This document shows positions 31,942 through 43,152 of a DNA stretch of 64,000 nucleotides, piece by piece; positions within the stretch are counted from its first letter, which is position 1, and each line of letters starts with the position of its first letter. The stretch is from Lepidurus packardi. Lineage: Eukaryota; Arthropoda; Branchiopoda; Notostraca; Triopsidae. Under the pieces are notes generated by a model. It was not told the DNA's origin. It was given only the letters and a program-made list of their open reading frames with translations, and ran no database searches. The stretch lies in the NCBI GenBank assembly GCA_023053545.1, contig JAKZAN010000004.1:9796001-9860000 (forward strand), read 5' to 3'. The position numbers were made by a program, and so were the translations under genes.

Positions 31942-32787
31942 ATGGCTGGTCCAGAACCATTGCGGGTATATATTTTCCTTTTGGGCATTCTTTTTTAACA
32001 TTGAATTAATCCTTACAGAGTCGGAACGTGTTATCAATTCTGTACAGTAGTAAAATATCCATGGTTGATGTTTTTTCATTATTTGCTGTTTTTCTCAGCC
32101 TGTTTGAAAGGAATATTCTCTTTCTTTTTGACTTCGTCTAGAATTTGTTTGATAAAATGAATTCCAAGAAGCCTAAAGCCAAGGAAAATGGGGGAGCTGC
32201 AGGTGAAGGCGATAAGCGGCTCTCTGTGGAACGTATTTATAAAAAAAAGACTCAACTCGAGCACATCTTGTTGCGTCCTGACACATATATTGGGTCCATC
32301 GAGCCGGTCACTGAAAGTATGTGGGTGTATGACGAAGATGGGTCAGGGATGGTCCAACGCGAAATTACCTACGTTCCTGGCTTGTACAAGATCTTTGACG
32401 AAATCTTGGTCAACGCTGCTGACAACAAGCAAAGAGACTCTAAAATGGACACTATCAAAGTGGACATTGACCGGTAACTTAATTGAGCTTCAACTCGACC
32501 TGATTTTTTCACCAAAACATGTCCCGTTAATGTCATATATCTTAGGGAGAATAACGTAATTTCCATCTTCAATAATGGTAAAGGCATCCCAGTAGTAATG
32601 CACCGTGATGAAAACATGTTTGTGCCCACCATGATTTTTGGTCATTTGCTCACATCTTCCAATTACGACGACGAGGAAGAAAAAGTCACGGGAGGAAGAA
32701 ACGGTTACGGAGCCAAACTGTGTAATATCTTCAGTAGCATGTTTACTGTGGAAACGGCCTCTCGAGAGGAAAAAAAATGCTTCAAAC

Positions 32788-32823
<36 letters not shown>

Positions 32824-33622
32824 GAGCTCTTTTCCAAAAATTCACATTTGTGTCGTGCTTGTTAGGTTTGGAGGGATAATATGTCCAGAACCAGTGATCC
32901 TACCATTAAGTCCTTTTCGGGCGAGGATTATACCAAAATCACTTTCTCGCCAGACTTGACCAAGTTCAAAATGAAGAGTTTGGATGCTGATAGCGTTGCT
33001 CTGCTCTCTCGGAGAGCGTTTGATATTGCCGCGTCATCTCGTGGAGTCAAAGTATTCCTAAACGGGAAACGTTTACCGGTAAGGCTGTCAAAGATTCTCT
33101 CAACCAAAAGTCTTAATTTGTTTAAAATATTCCTCAGATTAAAGGATTTAAGGATTACATTGACCTCTACCTGAAGCCTCAAGAAGGAGACAGTGAATCT
33201 AATACAAAACCAATCTATGAGTCGGTCAATGATCGTTGGGAAATTGCAGTTGCTCTTTCAGAGAAGGGGTTTCAACAAGTTTCTTTCGTAAACAGTATAG
33301 CAACCACCAAAGTAAAATTGTTTTGGAATTGAAAAGCTATTCTAAAAGGAATTAACACGACATCTTTACAATGTTTCAGGGCGGGCGACATGTTGACTAC
33401 GTTACAGATCTCGTAGTCAAGCAGCTTTTAGAGGTTCTGAAGAAGAAAAACAAGAATGGAGCGGCAATCAAACCCCACGCTGTGAAAAACCACATGTGGG
33501 TGTTTGTCAACTGCCTTATTGTGAATCCCACTTTCGATTCTCAGACTAAAGAGCACATGACTCTGCAAGCAAAGAGTTTTGGTTCTAAATGCCAACCCTC
33601 GGATAAGTTTTTCCAAACAGTA

Positions 33623-33663
<41 letters not shown>

Positions 33664-36600
33664 TTATTTTTAAAGCTTTAATGTACGTTTTTGGTTAAGA
33701 TTGTCAAAAGCGGGATTGTGGAGCACGTGATGCAGTGGGCCAGCTTCAAAGCACAAACTGCCCTCAATAAGCAGTGCAACTCGAAGAAGCAGAACAAGTT
33801 ACGCGGAATTCCCAAGTTGGAAGATGCCAATGATGCAGGCACTCGCAATTCTTTAAATTGCACACTCATTTTGACCGAAGGAGACTCAGCCAAGACTTTG
33901 GCTGTGTCAGGTTTGGGCGTGGTTGGCCGAGACAAGTACGGTGTTTTTCCCCTACGAGGAAAGCTCCTCAACGTCCGGGAAGCATCTCACAAACAGGTGA
34001 TTTTTCTTTTTTTTTTCTTTTTAAAAAAAATGATTTTTTTTTTTTTTTTTTAATACAACATTCTGAAAAAAAAATCTCAAAAATTGAAAAATTTTCGAAA
34101 AATGGGAAGAATTTCGAAACAATTTCGAAACAATTCGAAAAATTCTGAAAAAATAATTCGAGAAATTTGAAGAATTTCAAAAAGATAGTTGTTGTTTCTG
34201 TTGAATAAGCTAATAACAAAGATGACATTTTGCTGACTAGATCCTGGAAAACGCTGAGATCAACAGCATTATTAAAATTGTTGGTCTGCAGTACAAAAAG
34301 AAGTATCAGAACATGGACGACATGAAAACTCTGCGGTACGGAAAGCTCATGATTATGACAGATCAAGATCAGGTGAGGGTTTCAAATTTAACTTTTTTTT
34401 AATTCATTGAAATGTAATTTGTTTATAATTTGTTTCTTCAGGATGGATCTCACATTAAAGGGCTTTTGATCAACTTTTTTCATCATAACTGGCCTTCCCT
34501 CTTACGCCAGGACTTTTTAGAAGAATTCATCACGCCGATTGTAAAAGCGACCAAGGCGAACGTTGAAATGCCATTCTACTCCATTCCCGAGTTTGAAGAA
34601 TGGAAAGCTGCTACCAACAACTGGCACACGTACCGTATAAAGTACTACAAAGGTAATTTTCTTAAGGTTTACTGTACTTATTATTTTTATGTATTATTAT
34701 ATTATTACAATATTGTAATGCTTGTAAATGCTTTTCCTTTGCTTTTCCCAGTAAATATACAAGCCAAGAGCAAATGCTCACGCTGTCTGAAGAATAAAAA
34801 ATATATATATATATATATATTTTTTTTTTTTTACATTTATATTTATAATATGTAATATAATATTATTGTGTATATTTATTTACTTTGTGGTATACACTAA
34901 CATTTTTCGTCGGTTTTCGTAGGTTTGGGTACTTCCACTTCCAAGGAAGCTAAAGAGTACTTCCGTGATATGCAGCGCCATCGAATTACCTTTGAGCACA
35001 ACGGAGACCGAGACGATTTCTCCATCACGATGGTAAAATACCGTTTTGTTGGAGCGGATTATTGATTATAAATGATCGTTTTCCCAATATAGGCCTTTAG
35101 CAAAAAGCACGTAGAAGAGCGAAAGGTTTGGCTCACGACTTGGATGGAAGATTGTAAGAGAAGAAAGGAACTAGGCCTGCCCGATGTGTACTTATACGAG
35201 AAAAACACGAAAACAGTGACGTACGAAAATTTTGTCAACAAAGAATTGGTGCTGTTTTCCAATCTTGATAACGAACGTTCCATTCCGTGTCTCGTTGATG
35301 GATTAAAACCTGGACAGCGAAAAGTACTTGCTTTGTTTGCTCTTTCATTTATTATTATATTTATTAGTTATTTTATTGTATTATTTAATATTCATATCAT
35401 TTTGCTCTTTAATTAACTTTAATTCTTTAAACTAACGGATTTTCTTTTTTATCAATTTGCAGGTCCTGTTCACTTGCATTAAGCGGAAACTTGTTCGGGA
35501 GCTCAAAGTGGCGCAGTTGGCCGGTTCAGTTGCTGAGATCTCCGCGTATCACCACGGTGAAGCGTCTTTGATGTCCACGATCATCAATCTCGCCCACAAC
35601 TTTGTCGGTTCCAACAATATAAACCTACTCATGCCCATTGGTCAGTTCGGTACTCGCCTCCAAGGCGGCAAAGACGCAGCCTCGCCACGTTATATCTTTA
35701 CCAAACTGAGCGAATTGACGCGGATGCTCTTCCACCCCAACGACGATGCCTTGCTCCACTACTTGAAAGACGACAACCAGAAAATCGAGCCTGATTGGTA
35801 CATACCGATCATACCCATGGTACTAATAAACGGTGCTGATGGTATCGGCACTGGCTGGATGACCAAAATTCCCAATTTCAATCCCAGAGAGATCGTCGCG
35901 AACATCAGACGAATGATGACAGGGGAAGAACCATTACCCATGGTAGTTATTGGCTTTTTGAGATTCTACATACTAGATTTCAAACTAATTCTTCGCTTAT
36001 TCACAATTAGTTACCCTGGTATAAGAATTTCCGCGGATCCGTGGAAGCCTTGGGATCCCAACGGTATATTGTTAGCGGAGAAATGTGCGTTCTGAATTCC
36101 GGCAGCCTGGAAATCAATGAATTGCCCGTTGGTACTTGGACACAGGCGTACAAGGAAGGCGTTATCGAGCCTTTGCTCACCGGATCGGAGAAGGCGCCTA
36201 GTATGATCAGGTAATGTAGTTTTTGATTACTTTTGCGAGTCATTTCTTTGTATGTGCAAATCTTTTCTAGTGACTACAAAGAGTACCATACCGATACCAC
36301 TGTGCGTTTTGTGGTATCTCTTACTGACGATAATTTATCCGAAGCAGAGCGTCAAGGATTGCACAAAGTTTTTAAACTGCAGTCCAGTATTACCACCACT
36401 TCTATGGTAATAAAATTGAGCGTACCTTTCGAAAATCCGAGTGAATTCTTGGATTTATTTAATTTTTTTTTTTTTTTAATTGAATTGCGGGCGTAGGCTG
36501 AAAGCCTGTTGCCTGACTTGTTTATTGTCAAATCATTTACATGATTTAGTCTTAAAAACTTTATAACAAATTAGGGGGGGGGGGATAGGGAAGTGGGTAG

Positions 36601-39254
36601 GGGTAAGAGTAGGAGGAGCAGTATCAAGTAATATGTATTTATTTAATTTATAGTAGTGAATTTATAGTAGTTTAATTTATAAATAATTTAATTAAATAAA
36701 TAATAATTTAAATTATATAAATAAATTTATAAATAAATAAAAATAAATAAATAATAATTTAATTTATAAATAAATTTAATTTATAGTAGTTTAATTTATA
36801 GTAATTTATAGTAGTTTATAGTAGATTAATTAGAAGAAGAAATTAGTAGAAGAAATTATTTTTATATATTTTTTGTATTTTATTTAGATTTTCTATATTA
36901 TTATTTTTTATTTATTTTATGATATGTGTATATATTTAGATTGTTTTGTATTATTATTGTATTTTATTTTGTTAAAGTTTGTGATATTGTTTATTTATAT
37001 TTTGCGTTTATTTACTTGAAGGTTTTATTCGATCAAAATGGATGTTTGAAGAGATACGATACCGCGGAGGAAATTTTGAAGGAATTTTACAAGCTGCGTT
37101 TCACGTATTACGTTAAACGCAAGAAATACATGGAAGGCGTGTTACAAGCCGAAGCTTGCAAACTGTCCAACCAAGCGCGTTTCATTCTGGAGAAATGCGA
37201 TGGCAGGGTTGTGGTTGAGAACAAGAAACGAAAAGCCATGATCGCTGAACTTAAGGACAAGAATTATGATCCAGACCCAGTGAGAATGTGGCAAAAGGCC
37301 AACGATAAGGAGAATTTGGAAGTAACTCTATTTAGAAGTTAAATCCCTTCAGACATTTACACATCTCGGGTGTGTTATAGGAAGAGGAAGCGGAGAAGGC
37401 CCAGGAAAGTGAAGAAGAAGACGTGGAGCAGAGAGCGCCTTTTGAAGATACAGGAAGTGACTATGATTACTTGCTGGGCATGGCAATGTGGAACCTGACT
37501 CAAGAGAAAAAGGAAGAATTGCTCAAGAAACGGGATAATAAAATAGGCGAGTACGAGAGGCTGCTCAAGAAAACGCCTGCGAATCTCTGGGAAGACGATT
37601 TGGATGCATTTGTGTCCAAAGTAATAAGTCTGACTGTTCTTTGTCAAATTTATAAGACTTTCATTTTTCGGATGATGAACTTTTCAAAAATCTTCTAAGA
37701 AATTGTTGAAAAATTTTGAGATTTAAAAAAAAGAATAAGTGTTCTCAAAATTCTTACATTTTTTTCTTGTAGCTGGATGAAATCGAAGAAAAGGAGCGGA
37801 AAGAAGAGTTGGTACCCAAGGCCAAGGGTGCTAAGGGGAAGGCACCCCCCAAGCAGAGCAAAATTCAATTGAAAAACGAGGTTTTGCCGTCCCCAGGTGG
37901 TCGTCGTGTCGAACCAGTCATTGATAAGGAGACCAAGGCAAAGTTCGAGAAAATTAATATTTACAAGGAGAAGAAGAAGGCACGTTTTTAAGCCATGTAG
38001 GTTTCCTTGTTTTTATTTAATAAGGATTTCGTCTATAGCTCAAGAAAAGTGAAGGCGATGAACCTGTGGCCAAGGACGAGTTTGACGAAATGGCTGGAAA
38101 GAAGCGCAAGTCCTTGTCTGAGCGTGTGGGATCATCTCCGGATGATACTACCGTGAAGCCCAAACGGACCAATAAGACGAAAGGTACAGAATTCTGTCAA
38201 ATTTTCCATTTTTTCTTGTTATAAACGTTGGATTTATACCTAGTAGATGGATTCAAACAGACCAAGTTAGCTTTCAAGTCTGCGCCCAAGAAATCTGCCG
38301 ACCTCGACGATTCTGACGTCGAAGACGATTCGTTTGATCCTCAAGTGTTACCCTTGCGCGAACGCATGGCTCAGCGGGCTGCAGCAGCTAAAGCGACCTT
38401 CAAAATGGGGGGTTCTGATGAGGAATCGTAAGTTGTGATCGTTTTCAAGATTTTTCAAGACTCGAGAATACTAAAGCCGCTTAAACACGGCAAATGCGTG
38501 CAGGGAGGAAATCGTTATCAGTGATTCTGACTCGGATTTTGGACCTTCGTCTCCTGTAAAAGGTAAGAAACCGACCAAGGGCAAAACTACTGCCAAACCT
38601 GCGCCTGCCAAAGCCAAGGCACCTGCTGACAAGAAAGCCGCTTTAGCCAGCACTGCAGGTGATGAAGACTCGGACCTGGAATTGTTCAAGAAGCAGCCAG
38701 CGAAACGTAATTTGCTCAATTTTTAAGTCAATATCCTAGTTACTGAAAGGTTGTTTCTGTAGCTGCCGAAGACAGAAATGCCCTCTTTGACTCCCTCTTG
38801 AGCTCCCCTGATGCTGCGCGATCTCTTGCCAAGCCAGCGGCAGCTCTCGAGAGCCCAGATGTTGTAATAAGCGACGATGATGACGTACCACCACCCAAGA
38901 AAGGTGAGAAAGTTGAATAACGCACAGTTGGCGACTTTATTCTTATTTTTCTTCGATGGAAATCAGCTCCTGCCAAGAAGAATGGCGAAAAGGCTGCAGC
39001 GACTAAAGCCAAACGGGCTCCAACCAAGTCTAAAGTGATGGTTTTGAGTGACAGTGAAGATGAGCCTTCACCTCCAAAGGTAGGAAGAATTGCGTTTAAG
39101 TTATACTTATTCAAAAGTTTTTGTGTTTGTTTTGCAGCGCTCCAAAGCAGATCTGTCGGATGATGAAGAATTCGTTCCAACCAAACGTGGTGGTGGTGGA
39201 CGGTCTCGTAAACCTGTCAGCTACGCGATTACTTCAGGAAGTGATTCGGATTAA
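31942..39254 (+). CDS. TOP2: DNA topoisomerase II
   Basis: Twenty-three exons, 1,556 residues, all phases consistent. It is the type IIA enzyme that passes one duplex through another for decatenation and chromosome condensation. Visible: ATPase domain (LLRPDTYIGSIEPV, DEILVNAADNKQRD, GGRNGYGAKLCNIFSS), TOPRIM (LTEGDSAKTLAVSGLG, MTDQDQDGSHIKGLL), PLGLGTSTSKEAKEY-like loop (KGLGTSTSKEAKEY), breakage-reunion domain with catalytic Tyr in GGKDAASPRYIFTKL, and an acidic, lysine-rich C-terminal tail ending SYAITSGSDSD. Exon 1 (31942-31965) encodes only MAGPEPLR. Intron 17 (37980-38038) is GC-AG. Introns 3 and 6 contain long poly(A) and poly(T) runs. The gene appears single and undifferentiated into alpha and beta. 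Confidence 0.98.
32790..32819. repeat. Poly(A) run at the TOP2 intron 3 donor
   Basis: The donor gt at 32790-32791 is followed at once by about 28 A residues. Confidence 0.92.
33624..33660. repeat. Poly(T) run at the TOP2 intron 6 donor
   Basis: A run of about 37 T residues begins within five bases of the donor gtaag at 33620. Confidence 0.92.
36407..37021 (+). other. 615-bp AT-rich intron 14 of TOP2
   Basis: The longest TOP2 intron. It carries a G10 run near 36576 and a long stretch of degenerate TTTAATTTATAAATAA-type units (36640-36840). No gene or mobile-element ends were found. Confidence 0.8.
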
Positions 39255-39507
39255 AAGAACAAGACCGGAAACTATAGGCTTTCGCACGAAGTTCAGGGGT
39301 TTTGTCCACTTATTCACTAGACTGCGTTTTCTGCCCCATTCGATAAATTTTTAGCATATAGGTTTTTGTTTTTTAATATGTATTCATTTTTTTTTGGCTC
39401 GAACTGGCGTAGCACCAGAAAGTTTATACAAATACTTACAAAATAAAAACAAGGGTTAATTTTTGTTTAAAAATAAGTAGTAGTTAAACAAAAAGAGTTG
39501 GTTAGAT

Positions 39508-40160
39508 GGACTATGGTGTTAAAAAAACAAAAATCTTCCCAATGGATACCCTAGAGATCGCTTATATAATTTTTTTTTTTAACTTTTACTGCCCAGCGGG
39601 TTTAAACTTTTCGTTCATTCCCTTCTTTCCTGTCCAAAGCGAAAAATTAAATCGTGTTTACGTGAAGCCAAAATTTCTCACCCTTACACGCATTTCATTG
39701 TAAAGTGAAGAACCATTAGTCTGAACTTGCTTTAGAAGTTTGGTTTGGGTTTTGACACGGTTTCAGAACAAGTCAAGATAGTTCTGTTCGTTAGCTCAAA
39801 AAATTCTAATGAAGTTTACCCATAAAGTCACTTTATTCTTAAGATTGGTAACTAGCCAAAATAGGAAATATATAATAAAAGTTTACCTAAAGTAGCGAAA
39901 TAATAGTTTAAAGGGAATGAAAGGAAATTGATGATATTTAAGATAGATATTTAAGTAAGATATTTCTTACGAAATATTGAGTATTTCTTAAGCTTTACCT
40001 GAAGGTGGTTTAAGGGTTTGGTTTGGTTGAGCCACGAAATAAGGGAACGAAAGAGAAGTTAAAACCCACTGGCTAGTAAAATCCCCCAAAAATAATTGGG
40101 TAAGGGATCTCTAGGGTATTCACTGGGTAGTTTTTCCTTTTTTTTCGGGGGGCGACAGTA
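39508..40160. mobile_element. MITE-like element with imperfect ~100-bp inverted ends
   Basis: About 100 bp beginning near CCCAATGGATACCCTAGAGA (39538) is inversely repeated ending at CTCTAGGGTATTCACTGGG (40109-40127). The match continues inward through GGGTTT(A/T)AACTT and TTCGTT(C)CCCTT. Outward similarity (CTAT..TGT plus A-runs) suggests the true ends are near 39510 and 40158. There is no coding capacity and no certain target-site duplication, so the superfamily is not assigned. It fills most of the TOP2 to two-TM-gene interval. Confidence 0.6.
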
Positions 40161-40344
40161 TAGTACTTACAAATTTGCCTGCATTTTTCACTAACATGCT
40201 TTTCTTGCTTAGATTGCGTGAGTTTTCTTGCATGCCAGCTACTAATCAAACACTCTCGGGACGTTAGCCAAGCTTACATTCCAACCGGGATTCTGTCCTT
40301 GTTTTTGTTTACCTGATCGTTTATTTTCTTCGGATGAATTCGTC

Positions 40345-41560
40345 TCAGTAGCGCTGGACACGGTGGTTCCGGTCACTACTGGGACTGCCGCTATAGCGAC
40401 CGTTAGACTCTACTTCTTCGTGATAGGTGCTACGGGCGGGGATAACTTTGACGTCTTTAACTTTCTCGCGATGAATTTCGGGTAGGTGCATGTTCTTGCG
40501 CCAGTGGTGTGTCCAGTACATCTCCCCATGAGGTGGCAACCTTTTCTCAGGCGGATCCTCTTGGCACATATAAGCACAGAAAACGAGACCCACTATGATG
40601 GTGCCAAAGCCGAATACTAGCATAATAATGCCCAGATACCTGCAATGAGTGCATTGTTAAAACAAACTGGCCGTAGAAGCTTGTCTTTTCTCTTTTGATG
40701 ATTATAGTACCAGACAAAAGGCAGGTCGTTGAGTTGAAGAACAATAGCGAATCCTAAACAGAGCAACAAAAGACCCAGATTGAAGAGTATCATCAAACAG
40801 CAGCAGCTACGTGTATTGGGGCATAAAGGATGCGGGGCGCGCATGGTTTCAATGACGATACCGCCTTTTTGCGATTTCCTCGTGCGCGTCGTCCCAGTTT
40901 CCGAATAAGGAGCACTTCGGTACGTTCGATACGACTCTTGACTAAAAACACATTGTTAAAATTTCAACGAATTGCAGTTCTCCTAATACAATAAGTTAAC
41001 TTTCTTAAACTGTATTTTGTTATAATTTTAAAAATCCAGAAAAGTGTTGGTAAGGCAATTGGTCTCACCTGAGTACGGAAGCTGGAGTGAGACCATAATG
41101 AGGTCGCGTCACGTAAATCTCTTGGACACCTGATGGACGAGCACTTCCGGTGGAGGATTGGTGGCTTTCGGCGTAACGGGTTGTGAAGTTTTTGCTGGGG
41201 CGCTGCTGTTCCGGATAATCGTCGTCGTTCGATATGGATGCGCTGTCTAAACTGGGCGATCTGTTGGTACCAAAGTATAATAGAGGATTTAACGAGGCGG
41301 TTGGCGTGAAGAAAAGGAAGTCTCGAGCGATTTCCTTACCTATGGTAGCGTGTGGCCATCACGGCGGCATTGGTCACGGTGTATTCCGAGGCACTACGGT
41401 CTGACGGCGCGCGGCTTTCGTCGTCAGTGGTGTAACCGTAACCTGGTCCTTTACCGTCTGAGCCCCTCGGGCGACGGGCAGGACGCGTGGGAGCACTAGA
41501 AGGTCCCTGCCGGACGTTTGATGACGTATAATCGCGATATGCAGATTCATAGCGCGTCAT
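40345..41560 (-). CDS. Two-transmembrane protein, unidentified (~312 aa)
   Basis: Four exons, roughly 41560-41340, 41260-41070, 40941-40711 and 40639-40345. The N-terminal ~195 residues are polar and low complexity (MTRYESAYRDYTSSNVRQGP, DGKGPGYGYTTDDESRAPSD) with an SRTYRSAPYSETGTTRTRK-like stretch before a Cys-rich membrane entry (CPNTRSCCCLMILFNLGLLL). The two helices are about LMILFNLGLLLLCLGFAIVL and IIMLVFGFGTIIVGLVFCAY. The C-terminal tail is DPPEKRLPPHGEMYWTHHWR and onward to HRVQRY. Both ends are probably cytoplasmic. The Cys cluster could be palmitoylated. The family was not recognised. Confidence 0.8.
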
Positions 41561-43152
41561 TGTTGTATTTTTCTCTTTTTCTTATCCAACACACCTTTTG
41601 AAAGCAAATGTTTCATAGTTAGATATGTGTAGGCCTGCTTTTTAGAAGTTTTTGAACATGATGTTTACGTTTTTTTTACGTTTAGCGATATGAAACGGAA
41701 TCTACAGATTTAGCAAATTTACAGAGTTACGGATTCACAGATGTAACGGTTGAAAGAGGGTAACAACAGCCTCGAGGACAAAAGCAACCTTGTAGGAAGA
41801 AGAGTGAAAGCCGTATTTGGACACATGCATTGATAATGAGGAGAAACCGAAAAAGGAAAGTTGTAGGAAAGTTATTTCGATGGGCGTTAAAGAATACTCT
41901 ATTTTGTATCTTTAAACTTGAGATGGAATAACTTGCTTACGATTTGCGTCACACACTGGGTATCAGTTTTTTTAGACGTGTTGATACACCTACTCACATT
42001 CTCCCAAGACACAAGATTTGGCCTTCATGCGAGGAAAACGCTTCAATTCAACTTCGATTTAATTTGTTCCACTTGATTGTCACCGTTTCTTTAGAATACG
42101 AAACGTTGCTAGTTCAACTCGGCTTTCGATTAAACTATACAGTGTCACTATTAGGTGCAAGTTTCACCATTTTAGAGAAGGTTTATTGGGAGCACAATTT
42201 CACGACGAAGACCTCGTTGAGAAAGTTCACTATCTGTAGTCAACGCCAGAGCGTTCGGTTTGGCCTTCCACAGGTGTGGTAGAAACCGACAGCCCTTAGG
42301 CAAGACGTTAAGGAAACTGAAGCAACCTACGAAAGGCGGTGCTTCCGCTTACCTGTACCCTTTTTCTTTTAGCAAGTGCCAATAAAAATGGGTGTTCTTT
42401 CCGGGTGCAGCTATGAATTCGAACAATGCGAAATGGATTTCAAGAAACGCGAAATGGATTCTTAATTACTGAATAAAATTACCAAAGAAGTCAATTAGTG
42501 ACATATTTCGTATGTAAATTATAATTGTCTTTATTCGTTTTACAGTAATGTTTTAATTTGTGAACAAAATGCGAAATAACTCGCAACATTGTGGTTCGCA
42601 GAAAGTAGTTCATGATCCGAGTCTCGATTCATTTTAGAATTCGGAGTTTAGATTTGTTAACAAACAGTAGCCCCTGGCTATAGACATCCGCATGCTCGCT
42701 ACACGTTCGTGTCTTTATTGTTTAACTGTATTTATGTAGTGGCATACAGGTTTGTTTATATGGGTATTAGTAGTAACAATGATACCGTACTGTGTCTTTT
42801 AGGATGATTTATATAACAATATGTGGCCCAACAAGAAGGCTGTAGAACTGCTACGCTGCTAGTGCCACATCCTGTATAGTGATTCATATTCACAAACTAT
42901 ATATTATATAGTGTTTTGTTTTTCTTACGTTCTGCGGCGATTATTCTGGTGCTATTTTTCGTTTTATCAGCAGCTAGTCTGTACGGTACTTACATTGTGA
43001 AGGACACAAATTGACATTTTGTGTGCTAATTTTGCGGCGATTATTCTGGTGCTTTTTTTTTTGTTTTATCAATAACTAGTCTACATTGTGGAGGACACAA
43101 ATTGACATTCTGTGTGCTAGTCAGTCGTTTCTGTACTCTACTCATATTCATC
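41561..43152. other. 1.6-kb intergenic gap, two-TM gene / CASD1
   Basis: Divergent gap. A ~95-bp direct tandem duplication occupies 42932-43028 and 43033-43120, immediately upstream of CASD1. Elsewhere only short repeated phrases are seen (gcgaaatggatt twice near 42430). Open frames in this gap lack homology and splice context. Confidence 0.6.
42932..43120. repeat. Tandem duplication of ~95 bp upstream of CASD1
   Basis: Both units start tgcggcgattattctggtgc and end acaaattgacatt.tgtgtg, with small internal indels. The second unit stops about 30 bp before the CASD1 ATG, so the CASD1 5' UTR or start site may exist in two versions. Confidence 0.85.

Noticed and set aside
41944-42282. Plus-strand open frame of 112 codons upstream of CASD1
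   Set aside because: Composition like non-coding DNA, no recognised domain, no splice links to CASD1.
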